A stretch of DNA of 64,000 nucleotides. Origin: Papio anubis. Lineage: Eukaryota; Chordata; Mammalia; Primates; Cercopithecidae. A program made the translations under genes and the position numbers. The stretch lies in assembly GCF_008728515.1 (NCBI RefSeq), contig NC_044989.1, forward strand, positions 79,261,754-79,325,753, given 5' to 3'. The stretch's first letter is position 1, and every line of letters begins with the position of its first letter. The notes under the pieces are model-generated. The model saw nothing but the letters and a program-made list of their open reading frames with translations, searched no databases and was not told the origin of the DNA. Shown one piece after another: positions 24,380-35,047 of this stretch.

Positions 24380-24740
24380 AAAAAAAAGTATCACTATTTA
24401 CTACAGTTGTGTAAATGCATAATTGAAGGCTGACAATATCTACTCCCAAATATATATAAACCCAGAGTAACCTTACTCATAATAGCCAAAATACTGAAAA
24501 CAACTTAACTATACATGCTCAAAAAAAAGAGAAATCATGGTTTATTCACACAACAAAATTATACATAGATGTTAAGAGTCACGAATTAGCACTGTCTACA
24601 ACAATATGAATGAATCTTGCAAACATGATAGTAAAGAACGGAAATAAGACAGAGGAATCTATACTGTATGGTAAATGCACACAAAATTGCAAATCAGACA
24701 AACCTGTAGTGTTGGAAGTTTGGACAGTGATTTTTAAAAT
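24380..24740 (+). mobile_element. Very old L1 3' region
   Basis: Loose match to the ORF2 end and 3' UTR of early mammalian L1: cccagagtaaccttactcat, aatagccaaaatactgaaaa, caacaatatgaatgaatctt and gaatctatactgtatgg. Highly diverged and not coding. A minus-strand frame across it (24579-24962) is a chance reading. Confidence 0.6.
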
Positions 24741-25059
24741 ATATTTTATTTTTTTAATTTTTAGGTTGCATATAATGTGGTGTAATTGAGAGAAGTTATG
24801 GGGTGTGTAGGAAGAAAACAAACCCAAATTGTTTTTTCTATTGCCTCGCTCAACAACAATCAATAGAGAAAACATCTGTGACCAAATGTGTGGAGATTTC
24901 TTCTCACCAATAAGTAGGCAATCAATTCTGCAGTGGGCACCAGCTAGGTAGGTGTCCTCCAATTTAATCCAGACACTATCTACCTGGAGACAGCATCAGA
25001 TCCCAGGTAGGGGTCTCAGTCCCACAAGACTGCCCCCTACATCTTAGGCTGATAGTAGG

Positions 25060-25625
25060 CCTAGGTTGTTTTACCTGTGCTTCTGACCAACTGGTTGCAG
25101 ATTGAGGTTCCAACAGCCCCCTCCTTGTGTTTGATTAATTTACTAGAGCATCTTACAGAACCCAGGGAATCACTTATTTACATTTGCCAGTTTATTATAA
25201 AGGACGATACAAAGGATAGAGATGAAGAGATGCATATGGCAAAGCATGGCAAAAGGGGCGAAGAGCTTCCATGTGTGCCAGAAACTTCCAGTTATTCAGA
25301 AGCTGTTTGAACCCAGTCTTTCTGTGTTTTTATGGAAACTTCCTTCTGTAGGCGTGATGGATTAAACCATTGGCCATTGGTGATCAACTTAACTTTCAGC
25401 TCCTCTCCCCTCCCCAGAGGATGGGGGTGGGAATGAAAGTCCCAACCCTCTAATTCTGCTTTGGTCTTTCTAGTGATCAGACACCATCATGAAGCTACCT
25501 AGGAACTAGTAGCCATCAGTTAGCCATCAGTTAGCTCATTAGCTTACCAAAAGACATCACTTTAGAGATTCCAAGGATTGGGATGAAGACCAAATAAATA
25601 CATTTCACAATATCACAAGGTAAAC
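25060..25625. repeat. ERVL-type LTR-like repeat
   Basis: Matches in order a common mammalian LTR-like sequence that I recall: tagagcatcttacagaaccc, ccagtttattataaagga, gcgaagagcttccatg, gtgtttttatggaaacttcc, attaaaccattggccattgg, aaagtcccaaccctctaat, catgaagctacctagg, cattagcttaccaaaag and a final gaagaccaaataaatac with tttcacaatatcaca. A short duplication, agccatcagtt repeated at about 25511-25532, is local. The exact family and orientation are not certain. Confidence 0.5.
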
Positions 25626-27257
25626 CTTCAGGGTTGATGCCAGTGTCTATTTCTTGACCTGGTTGATGGGTACAAGGGTGTTTGCTTCAGCATAATTCAA
25701 ACAGCTGTATGTTTTTGTTTTATTTACTATTATTTATGTGTGTTACACTTCAGGAAGGAAAAGTTTTAAAAGTTGAATGCAGAAATCTACCTGAAAGGAT
25801 GAGTTAGTAAAGTTCTAGCTATTAGAAATTTTATAGGAGCCCTATTTAACTTTGATTGCTACTAAACACAAGACATAGTGAAAGAAAAAAAAATTCTCCT
25901 TAAGCTACATTAATATAAAATCACAGAGGGGAGAAAAACTACTTTGTGACTGCTGTGAATTTTGCCTACCAGAGGAATGGAAATTCCTCTCTAGGAAAGA
26001 GATCTTGTAATTGAGAAAAAAATAGCTATTTTGAATGTAGAAAGTGAAGCCAGCAGTGGGCAGAGTATGAAAGGAGACAGCAAGAATGAGCTGAATTGCT
26101 CTGCCTAGAAAAATACCAAGAATGAAATTGGGAGAGATTAAAAACTGGCAGGTGGGATAGGAAGGTGGGCTTGAGAGATGCATCTGGGTCCCTATCTTTT
26201 CTGTAAAGTTTAATGTGCACAACTTGAGCTGTGTTTCCATTTATTTCTGCATAAAAATCACAGAAAAGGCAACAGCAGCAAGAGGTGTGAATGCTCAATA
26301 CTGAAAAAAGTTTAAAAAGCACAAACAGGAAATGCAAGGAGTGCAAGAAGTAACTAAGAATAATCATAACCTTTTCAAAACAACAACAGATAAACCCCAG
26401 CAACACGAAGACAGACGTGAGCAGTCCTTCATATGTGAGATGGGGTTCGGGCTGTTTAATTTAAATTTTATAAGACAAGGTTGTTCCAGAAAGCTGAAAT
26501 ATTTAGGTACATCTGGGTAACAAACGTTTGCATAGTGTCTCTGTTAACATAGCAGTTTTCACATTTCCTCTTCACCAAAATCCTTTTCGGTATTATCATT
26601 AACTCTATGTTACATTTAAGGGTGCTGAGAATCAGGGCAGTTCATGCTGCTGGTATATGATGGAGCCAGAGAGATCAAAATAATTCTATATTCTTTCCAC
26701 CGAATCCCATTAGGTCAAGAAAACCAATAGTTTTCTAAAACTAAGTCAATGTGAACTAAGTTAACTGTCATCTGTGAGTACTTTATCCTGTAATTGGGTC
26801 CAGGTATGGTACAAATTTTGTTTCATCCTTTTTAAGAAAAATTTTTTGGAGAACATATTAAGTTTGATGTTTGGAAAGCCCAGAAAATAATAAAGGAAAA
26901 ATTCATTCATTATTCTCATTATTCAGAGATATTTTATAAAATACAGAAAGAGACAGACTAGACTATCTATCACTCTAGGTCCAAGATTCCATAGCAGAGC
27001 TCTCAGAGAGCAAACAACAAAAATATTCATACTACTACTGGAACTGTAAATTAGTGAGAAAATTAGTCCTTTAAACGCTCAGTTGTTTAAGCAATCAAAT
27101 CCCATTGGGAGTGGTAACAAATTTAGTGAACTGTCACCTTAGAAATGAGCGAGTCAAGCCATTTTTAGGAACACAGAGACTGTTCCAGGCTTTGGAATTT
27201 CACAGACTTTGGTTAGAAAACTGGTTAGAATATCAAGTCTGTCATGTACTGAGTAAC
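25626..27257. other. Unassigned AT-rich stretch
   Basis: Two overlapping minus-strand frames (25905-26240 and 26026-26406) of 111 and 126 codons are Phe/Leu/Ser-rich and have no recognisable domain. No repeat identified. Confidence 0.4.
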
Positions 27258-27760
27258 ATTTTTTAAAATTTTAACTTTTATTTTAAGTTCAAGGGTACAT
27301 GTGCAGGTTTGTTATGTATGTAAACTTGTTGAACATATTATTTTGTCACCCAGGTATTAAGGGCGGGGTTTGTTGTACAGATTATTTTGTCACTCAGGTA
27401 GTAAGCCTATACCCATTAGTTATTTTTCCTGATCCTCTCCCTCCTCCCAACCTCCACCGTCCAATAGGCCCCAGTGTGTGTTGTTCCCCTCTATGTGTTC
27501 ACGTGTTCTCATTGTTTAGCTCACACTTGTAAGTGAAAAAATGTAGTATTTTGTTTTCTGCTCCGCTTTAGTTTGCTAAGGATAATGGTCTCCACCTCTA
27601 TTCATGTTCCTGAAAAGGGATATGATCTTGTTCTTTTTATGGCTGCATAGTATTCTATGGTATATATGTACCACATTTTCTTCATCCAGTCTATCATTGA
27701 CGGGCATTTAGATTGATTAAATGTCTTTGCTATAGTGACTAGTGCTGCAATGAACACGCA
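27258..27760 (-). mobile_element. L1 LINE 3' end, antisense (L1PB/L1MA age)
   Basis: Antisense L1 3' UTR and ORF2 end: acttttattttaagttcaag, ggtacatgtgcaggtttgtt, gtttgttgtacagattattt, gtgtgtgttgttcccctc and tatggctgcatagtattc. The minus-strand frame over 27602-27844 includes the ORF2 C-terminal signature MWYIYTIEYYAAIK. Within the 3' UTR a stretch around attattttgtcac is present twice, 44 bp apart (27337 and 27381), a small tandem duplication. Confidence 0.9.
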
Positions 27761-27769
27761 CAAACTATA

Positions 27770-27972
27770 CACATGTGAACTATAGCTTGCAGGACAAATC
27801 CGGCCTACCACTGCTTTTGTAAATAAAGCTTGATTAGAACACATCCAAGTTCATTTGCTTACATCTTGTCTATGGCTGCTTTCACGCTACAACAGCAGAG
27901 TTCAGTAGCTGTGATAGAGACCATATGGCCCACAAGGCTGAAAATAATTACCAGCTGGCTTCTTACAGAACA

Positions 27973-27977
<5 letters not shown>
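27770..27977 (-). repeat. hAT-Charlie-type DNA transposon fragment
   Basis: Contains tttgtaaataaagcttgatt, aacacatccaagttcatttg, gtctatggctgctttcacgc, tacaacagcagagttcag, gagaccatatggcccacaag and a final cagctggcttcttacag. These belong to a common non-autonomous hAT repeat whose ends read CAGGGGTCAGCAAAC. Here the terminal inverted repeat on the right is missing, because an Alu inserted next to it. Confidence 0.65.
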
Positions 27978-28009
<32 letters not shown>

Positions 28010-28287
28010 GGAAGTTTTACTGTTGTTGTCCAGGCTGGAGTGCACTGGTACAATCTTGGCTCACTACAACCTCCGCCTCCTGGGTTCACGTGATTCTCTG
28101 GCCTCAGCCTCCCGAGTAGCTGGGATTACAGGTGCCCTCCACCACACCCAGCTAATTTTTGTATTTTTAGTAGAGATGGGGTTTCATCATTTTGGCCAGG
28201 CTGGTCGTGAACTCCTGACCTCAAGTGATCCACTTACTCGGCCTCGCAAAGTGCTGGGATTACAGGCATGAGTCACCATGCCCATCC
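27978..28287 (-). mobile_element. Alu SINE, AluS-like
   Basis: A T run of about 28, then a complete reverse-complement Alu ending caccatgcccatcc. Flanks agaacaagttc (27967-27977) and agaaagaagttc (28288-28299) are a worn target duplication. It inserted at the end of the hAT fragment. Frames on both strands here are Alu or poly-T translations. Confidence 0.95.
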
Positions 28288-28299
28288 AGAAAGAAGTTC

Positions 28300-28951
28300 A
28301 TTTATAGGGTATAAGGAAAGGACCTTGGCAGCTGGACTCTGCAAATATTAGCTTTTGATATTAGAATATTGTATATAAAAGAGCATTGCCAAATCAAGGA
28401 ACAATTTCTGTTGCCTTGGCTTTTTAAAAGGCTTATTAAAGTTAGAAATAATCATAATCATTCTATCTTGCTATACTTCTTGCAAATTTTAGTCACTAGC
28501 ATAAGAGCAATCAGACATTAGTTTGAAAAAATTATGCAAAGTTATTATTATTACTGCAAAAGCCCAAATGTACTGAGCATATAGAGTAATAACAGGATTT
28601 CCTTTCTATAAACATCATGACCTTTGTGATTACGCAATGTGATCCTTATTGGCAAAAGATGCATCATGAAAATAAAGACTATCATTTTTTGTTTACATAA
28701 AGACATTGTAAAATACAGAAGTTTGCAGGCATTATTTTGTCGTCACTCTTTAACTGCAACAATAACAGTAACACTAAGCATTCATTAAATGCTTACTGTT
28801 TGCCTGATTCAGAGTTATGTAGGCAGTCTATGATTTAATAGGTTCTAAGAGTTGGAATATGATCTGATATTTATTTTCTTCAGGTCTCTTTATATTTTCT
28901 AAAATTTTACAATAGTGTTCTGTGTTTTATAATTAAGAATAAATCAAAGCA
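28300..28951. other. Unassigned stretch with a weak MIR-like piece
   Basis: Around 28755-28815, cattaaatgcttactgtttgcc resembles the reverse of a MIR end, too weak to call firmly. Nothing else recognised. Confidence 0.35.
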
Positions 28952-29227
28952 CTTTTTTTTTTATTATACTTTAAGTTCTAGGGTACATGTGCATAACGTG
29001 CAGGTTTGTTACATATGTATACTTGTGCCATGTTGGTGTGCTGCACCCATCAACTCGTCAGCACCCATCAACTCGTCATTTACATCAGGTATAACTTCCA
29101 ATGCAATCCCTCCCCCCACCCACCCCGTGATAGGCCCCGGTGTGTGATGTTCCCCTTCCCGAGTCCAAGTGATCTCATTGTTCAGTTCCCACCTATGAGT
29201 GAGAACATGCGGTGTTTGGTTTTCTGT
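28952..29227 (-). mobile_element. L1PA-type 3' UTR, antisense, short copy
   Basis: Starts with a T run and attatactttaagttctagg and ends at gtgtttggttttctg. It carries an 18-bp tandem duplication of cacccatcaactcgtcag at 29044-29061 and 29062-29079. The G-rich polypurine tract of the L1PA 3' UTR shows as a C-rich run at 29107-29126. The copy is truncated within the 3' UTR and encodes nothing. Confidence 0.9.
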
Positions 29228-30724
29228 AAGTGGAAAGAAAAGCAAATCTAGCTACTTAAACTCACCGAACTTATACCTGCCTCAGCTTTCATCATTGAAA
29301 AATTTGGGGGAGAAAGCTAAAGACAGCCAAAGACAAAAATAAAGGAGAAAGGAGACCAATGGTGGAGTTACAGGTTAAAAAAAAAGGGGGGGCAAGAGAT
29401 AGGAATAAAAATAGCGGCCTAAGGAAACCGAAAATAATAAGCTAAATAATTATGATAATGACAATGATAATAAGCAGACCCCAAGTGAGAAAAAGAAAAG
29501 ATTTGAAGTCATACACTATTTCAAGGGCAATAATCAAGCAAAAATGGAAAGGAAATAGAATTCCTAAAAATCACAGAGTTTGAAGAGAGCCATGAAAACA
29601 TATTTGGCTTCATCAAAAGGTGCAGCAAGAAGCTAAATGAAGGTAGAATAAAAGATTGTCAGAAATCAGTTTAGTAAGAACATGATTGATTCAAGCAATC
29701 TGAAGTTGGAAGGGAAATATATTATTTTGCATGTTTGTATTCTAAAGAGAACTGCCATATGGCTAGATGAATGGAATACAAGATGTGTACTATATAATTG
29801 AGAATAACTTTTATATTCCTCACATTTGAGAGGGGAATGAAAGGAAGGTGGACAAGTTCCATAAGCTATCATCAAAAGAAAGAAATCTCATGTGGTTTCT
29901 TCGAAGTTGATGAGAAGAAAAAACAGGTTTCCACTGGCCACGAACTAAAGAAAAACCCCCACCAAATATACACTGACGAACCAAAACTGTGAAGGCAGAT
30001 CTAATGTGTGGGACTGTCCTAGTGTCAGGGCTGAAAATCCCACTAAACCCTTCAGACTAGGGCAAACCCTTAGTAGTCAGGTCCTACTGCTAATACTCAT
30101 ACCCAGTCTTAGCAAAGAGACCCACTAAGCAAATCACCTGCTCATTAACAGGGAGTATCATACCCACAATGCTCACTACCTTAATGCCCAAACATACACC
30201 TAGTCAAAGGTGGCACAGATAAGGACACAGTGGTCATGAGCTTTTGCCCACAGTAAACTGGATGATTACTGAAACAAAGGGAGGTTGACAAGGAGAGCCT
30301 GTGATTAAGGTAGAAAAGATTTTCAGCCAGGGCCCTTTCAAGCAGCACTAAGGATATTTCAGCTTCTTCCTTCCAGCCTTGGAGAGGAAAGTACACATAC
30401 ACGCGCGCACACATGTGCACACACACACACCCCTATCTTTTTTTGTTTTCGTTTAACCAAAGAAAGAGAGATGATGATATGGTTGACTAGTATTCACACA
30501 CACTCAAAGAAGTTAGATGCTTTTTAGCTGAGATTTTCTCCAGTCATCTCAAATCCTTTTAGGAAACAACACAAAATACTTCATGTGATTTGCTGGTCTC
30601 TCCACTTTTTAGCCCTTATAAAATCATGAACCAAAGTTGTCTCATATTTTCATCTTTCTTTACCTAGAAAGTAAAGTTCTCAAGTTGATCCACTCCCACC
30701 TATGATCAGGCAGAACCAGTAATA
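29228..30724. other. Unassigned stretch with a CA/CG tract
   Basis: Purine-rich AT sequence with an imperfect acacgcgcgcacacatgtgcacacacac tract at about 30399-30431. No gene or repeat recognised. Confidence 0.4.
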
Positions 30725-30975
30725 ACTGAACAAGTATTTATTACCTTAACAGGAGTATGCCATATACTACTTTCATTTCTTCATTAATGCATGCAAACAT
30801 ACACATGCAAGAAAATATATTTATTATAATTAATTGCACTTTACAGAGAAAGAGACTGTGACTTAGGTTAAATCACTTGACCTCCTTTCATAGCTAATAT
30901 AATTAGAGACAGAATTTGTGTCAGGTCAGCCTGGTTACTGAAGTATATGTCCTTAATTACTCTGCCATACTGTTA
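30725..30975 (-). repeat. MIR SINE, antisense
   Basis: Reverse MIR order: gaacaagtatttattacc, gcactttacagagaaagag, taggttaaatcacttgacc and a final ccttaattactctgccatac with tgtt. Middle part poorly conserved. Confidence 0.7.
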
Positions 30976-32515
30976 AAAAAAATAAGGAAAATATGTTTGC
31001 TTGAAAAAGAGGAATTCTTGAATTTCTGACTGAGTTTCAAGAAGAAGAAAGTGAAGAAAGAATTTCCCTGTAAGATGCCTTAGACTTCATTATATAGCAT
31101 TATGTTAATTGTACTTAGTAATTTATTTTCTAAAGGCTAAAATGAGGGGAATTTGAATGTTTTTACTTTGTGAGAGGTGAAACTCATTACCTATCACAGT
31201 ATATAAAAACCATTATTGTTCCAAAAAAAAGTTAGAGACATTCAGGAAAGTAATGAATTCTAATTCAACAGGTTATGCCAGGCAAAACTAAGAGAGTCCA
31301 TTCTTACACTCATGAATGATTGACAATATAATCTATGTTATATAAAGTTTTAATTTTTCAGTGAAGTACTTTTGACTCACAATCTTCAGCACTTTATATA
31401 TGACAGTAGGGAGATTGTTTTAAAGAATTATTTTTTGCCTCAGAAAAATTCAAAACCTTGTTAGGAATAAAATATACTTGAGAAAAAATCTGAAGAGCAA
31501 TTTTAAATCAAAAATATGTGCAAATTAAGACAATCAGAACACATAGCCATTATACCAGTTGAAAAAAATCTCTTTGTAAAAGTAACAACAGCATAATAGG
31601 CAGTATAATATGAAATACTACAAATACAATATTCTACTGATACCAAATTAATGACCTGCCACAAAACGAATGGGGAAAACCTGACCAGTTCATGTTTTTG
31701 TTCAAGCACAATGAATCCTAGAACTGAAAAAATATTAATTAGCAATTTAAGTCATAAAAAGCAAATCAGTTTTATTTGTCATGTTTGTAAAGCTTAATCT
31801 CTGACTTCACCATGTCCTGTAATGTATTCATCTTATCTAACCTCCAACTCTTTTGATGACCACATTATATTTTTGCAACACTCACGTTAGCATATTTGCG
31901 TCAATGGCTAAGTTATTTCCCCTAGAAAGCATGACTCCCTAATGCTCATTCTAACATTTCCCGTACTAGAACTTTTGAGAGGTGTAATGAGAATCTGAGT
32001 AGAATCAATTGTGTGCTGGATGTGCAATTATTGGGATCTTTAGCATATAGGCAGTAAGTAAATAAGCACTGAAGTGTCTTGCTGTGAAGGAATAAAAGTA
32101 AAATAAATGATGGAACCACAATTGAGGAAACAGATTATTTCTCATCAGGTGTTGTGGGAATATGGAAACACACTGTAATTTTTTTTTTTTTTACTGCTTA
32201 CTCTTTGAAACAATTGGAAAATGCCCCAGGAATGGCATTAAGACAAATAATTTATGCCACACAAATCATTAAACTATAAGCAACTTCATTAAGTAACTTC
32301 CCATTGGTAGCCTGAAATAAAACAGCTGGTATGACTGTTGGATATTGAAGAAAATACAAAATTCTTTTGCAATAAAAAACCCCTTCTCCCAGATTTATAA
32401 TGAGTTACTTTATTTCAAGTGACCTGAGGAAAACAAACCAGTCAAATTGATGCTGACAATTGGGGTCTGAGAAAAATCCAATGAGATATTTGCTCTAAGA
32501 AGGCCCTGGATGTTT
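30976..32515. other. Unassigned AT-rich stretch
   Basis: No gene or repeat recognised; a T run of 13 lies at about 32179-32192. Confidence 0.4.
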
Positions 32516-32655
32516 TATGGTAACAATGATAGTTTACATTTACTGAATGCTTACTATGTGCCAAATACTATTCTTAATGTTTTACTTCTATTAACTCATT
32601 TGATGTTCATAGCAACCCTCTAAGTATTATTAGGATGGGCTACATCATTCAAGAG
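32516..32655 (-). repeat. MIR SINE fragment, antisense
   Basis: The sequence gatagtttacatttactgaa, tgcttactatgtgccaaata, ctattaactcatttgatg and agcaaccctctaagtatta is the reverse of the MIR 3' half. Confidence 0.85.
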
Positions 32656-32774
32656 GCCCAGTGAAAAATGGGAATGCACAGTCCTTCGTTCAAAAAGGAT
32701 GCGTCTTTTTTTTCAGCATTTCTTCTAAGCTATTCTGTCATTTTTATTTGCAATTTAATGTTTTGCTCCTTTGT

Positions 32775-33172
32775 AGCTGGAAAGCCAACTCTGAGTCTTG
32801 TCTTCCTTCTGAAGATGAAGTAACTGGGGACAAGGAATCTAAAACATTCATGTGGGCAAAGTCCAGGGAGGGCACATGATGCAATCCGAGCCAATGACAC
32901 ATGAGGAGGCATCACTGGGAATCCTGGGGCGGAGACAGACTTTTCTCTTTGGACTGAAACATGGGAGGATATGATATGAGTTCTGGAGCTGCTGCCACCA
33001 TTACCTTTTGATATGAGGCTGATCCTCAAATCAGTAAAGCAGAAGACAGAACCAAACTGAATCTCTAATATGGTTTTAAATTATTGTCAAGATATATTTC
33101 ATTTGGTTTTCTCAATTACATTAGCCCCAACATACCATCTGTGATTGATTCCAGCTTGAGTTGAGTTTTAGG
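32775..33172 (+). repeat. Old LINE-type 3' tail
   Basis: The order cagggagggcacatgatgca, atccgagccaatgacaca, tgggaatcctgg, gttctggagctgctgccacc and a later ttgagttgagttttaggt matches what I recall as an old L1M 3' UTR. A 99-codon minus frame (32730-33029) crosses it by chance. Family uncertain. Confidence 0.4.
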
Positions 33173-33184
33173 TTTATTACAGAC

Positions 33185-33642
33185 AGTAAAATGCTCCCCC
33201 ATTCCACCCCACCCCACAAAGATGTCCAGGTCCTAACTGCCAGAACCTGAGACTATGTTACCTTGCATGGTAAAAGGGATTTTGCAGATGTGATTAAACT
33301 AAGGATCTTGAGATCAGGAGATTATCCTAGATTATCCAAGTGGACCCAAAGTAATGACAATAATCCTTATAAGAGGGAGGTACAAAGGTCAGGATTAGAG
33401 AAGAAGATATAATGACAGAAATAGAGGTCAGAGTGATTTTGGTATTATGACCCAAAGAACAGGGAGAGCCTCTAGAAGCTGGAAAAGGCAAGGAAAGTAT
33501 TTTCCCCCATATGCTCTAGAAGGAACCCTCTTGATTCAATTCAGATCTTTGACCTCCAGAGCTATAAGATATAAACTTGTGTTCTTTCACGTAACTTAAT
33601 GTGTGGTAATTTGTTATAGCAGCAATAGGAAACTAATATACC
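33185..33642 (+). repeat. MLT1-type LTR (ERVL-MaLR)
   Basis: Follows MLT1: gatgtccaggtcctaact, cagaacctgagactatgtta, ggattttgcagatgtgatta, ttatccaagtggacccaaa, tccttataagaggg, ctctagaagctgg, ttgacctccagagctataag and a final ggtaatttgttatagcagca with aggaaactaatata. Close to full LTR length. No internal retroviral sequence is attached, so it is a solo LTR. Confidence 0.85.
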
Positions 33643-34998
33643 ATGTATACCAACCAACATGTATTTATACCAGGATACCAGGTAGAAGATCATCATTTAT
33701 TTAAATATAAAAGAAAAGAAGAGCTTTCTGTTGGCAACGCAGACACAAATATGTTTTCCACAACCTATGTCTTTCTATCAAAATAAGCTTGTAAGAAAGT
33801 GGTTACCTTAATAGCCATTTCACTATTAGTATTTTATTATAATTTTGCCCATTACTCAAGGTTTTTCTGTTTGTTTGTTCTCAAGAATTTATGGCCTGTA
33901 CTACTCTCAGAACAAGCTGTGATGTCTAGTGATGAAGTCACTACGGGAGCTTCTAAAGTTTCAGAAACAGACTCATTAGAACAGGTATTCTCAACCTTTG
34001 TTCAGCTCCCTACACCCCGGAGGGATACTACACACATCAGAAACAGTAAATTTCAAGTATGTGAGCCTGCTCCCATTGTGAATCTCATCATTAGCAATAA
34101 GTGCCTTATTGTAGTCTTCGCATCAACATGAGAGCAGAGAGCTGTAGCGTTCCATCTTTGCTAACTTGGCTGCAGAAGAAAAGTGCAGCATATTTATGTG
34201 TTGGAAACTTATCTTAAGTGTTAACCATATTCCCTGCTGGGAATATCTGGAGGATTGTTCTTGGAATCTCTGCTAAGAATATATTTGTATGAAGGATGCA
34301 TAAGATTGCTAATAAAAACGTCATCTTCAGAGAAGAGCTCCCTATGAGTTGTGAGAGGAGAGAAGCAATTCTGATTATAGCATGGAATATGTCACTCAGA
34401 TTTGTGCTCTGGCCCATCCCCATGGGCTAGGATCTGGTTCTGGAGATGAAGAGGCTACAACTCCAAAAAGATTGAAATGGCAAGAAGTATCTTTAGAGGA
34501 AATAAACATGAGAAAGTACTAAGATAAACCGGGGCATTGGGACTGGCAATGAGGATTCAGTCTTCAGCAGAGAGCCTTGTGATACTGTTTTCCTACACTG
34601 ATGGCTGAAGTGCCTCAGCTCCAGCAAGGATGGAACCCAGCTTCCAGGGGTACAAAAAACAGACACGTCCAGAGGGGTGGTGGCCCTACTGGAGTGCCCA
34701 GCGCACACAGCTAGCTCCAACATTGGCAGGATCCAAGATAAGACAGGGCAGGCAGAGAAGACAAGGCCATTCTTGAAGAGAACTGGGGGAAATGGAAGAT
34801 TTCAGCAATATTTGATGGGAAAAAGAGCCAGGAAAATACAGCTTCCTATGGTTTATGTATCTCAATGTTTACTTCCAAGGACAATTTAGGTTAAATAAAA
34901 CACAATGATTGATGTGTTTATTTTTACTTTATTCTAATTAACCTTTTCCATATTTATACAAGTAGCTGAAACCTGCTGCATTTTCAATACCCGCACAT
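33643..34998. other. Unassigned stretch
   Basis: Around 34560-34800 the sequence is somewhat more GC-rich than its surroundings. Frames such as 33799-34131 (110 codons) and 34493-34723 have no recognised domain. No repeat identified. Confidence 0.4.
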
Positions 34999-34999
34999 G

Positions 35000-35000
<1 letters not shown>

Positions 35001-35045
<45 letters not shown>
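35001..35045. repeat. CA microsatellite, about 22 units
   Basis: Uninterrupted CA dinucleotides. A pure tract of this length is typically variable in length between individuals. Confidence 0.97.

Positions 35046-35047
<2 letters not shown>

Noticed and set aside
26026..26406. 126-codon minus-strand frame
   Set aside because: Rich in Phe, Leu, Cys and Ser as expected from T-rich DNA, overlapped by another similar frame, and no domain recognised.
27602..27844. Minus-strand frame with MWYIYTIEYYAAIK as a gene
   Set aside because: This is the C-terminal end of L1 ORF2 in a dead 5'-truncated copy.
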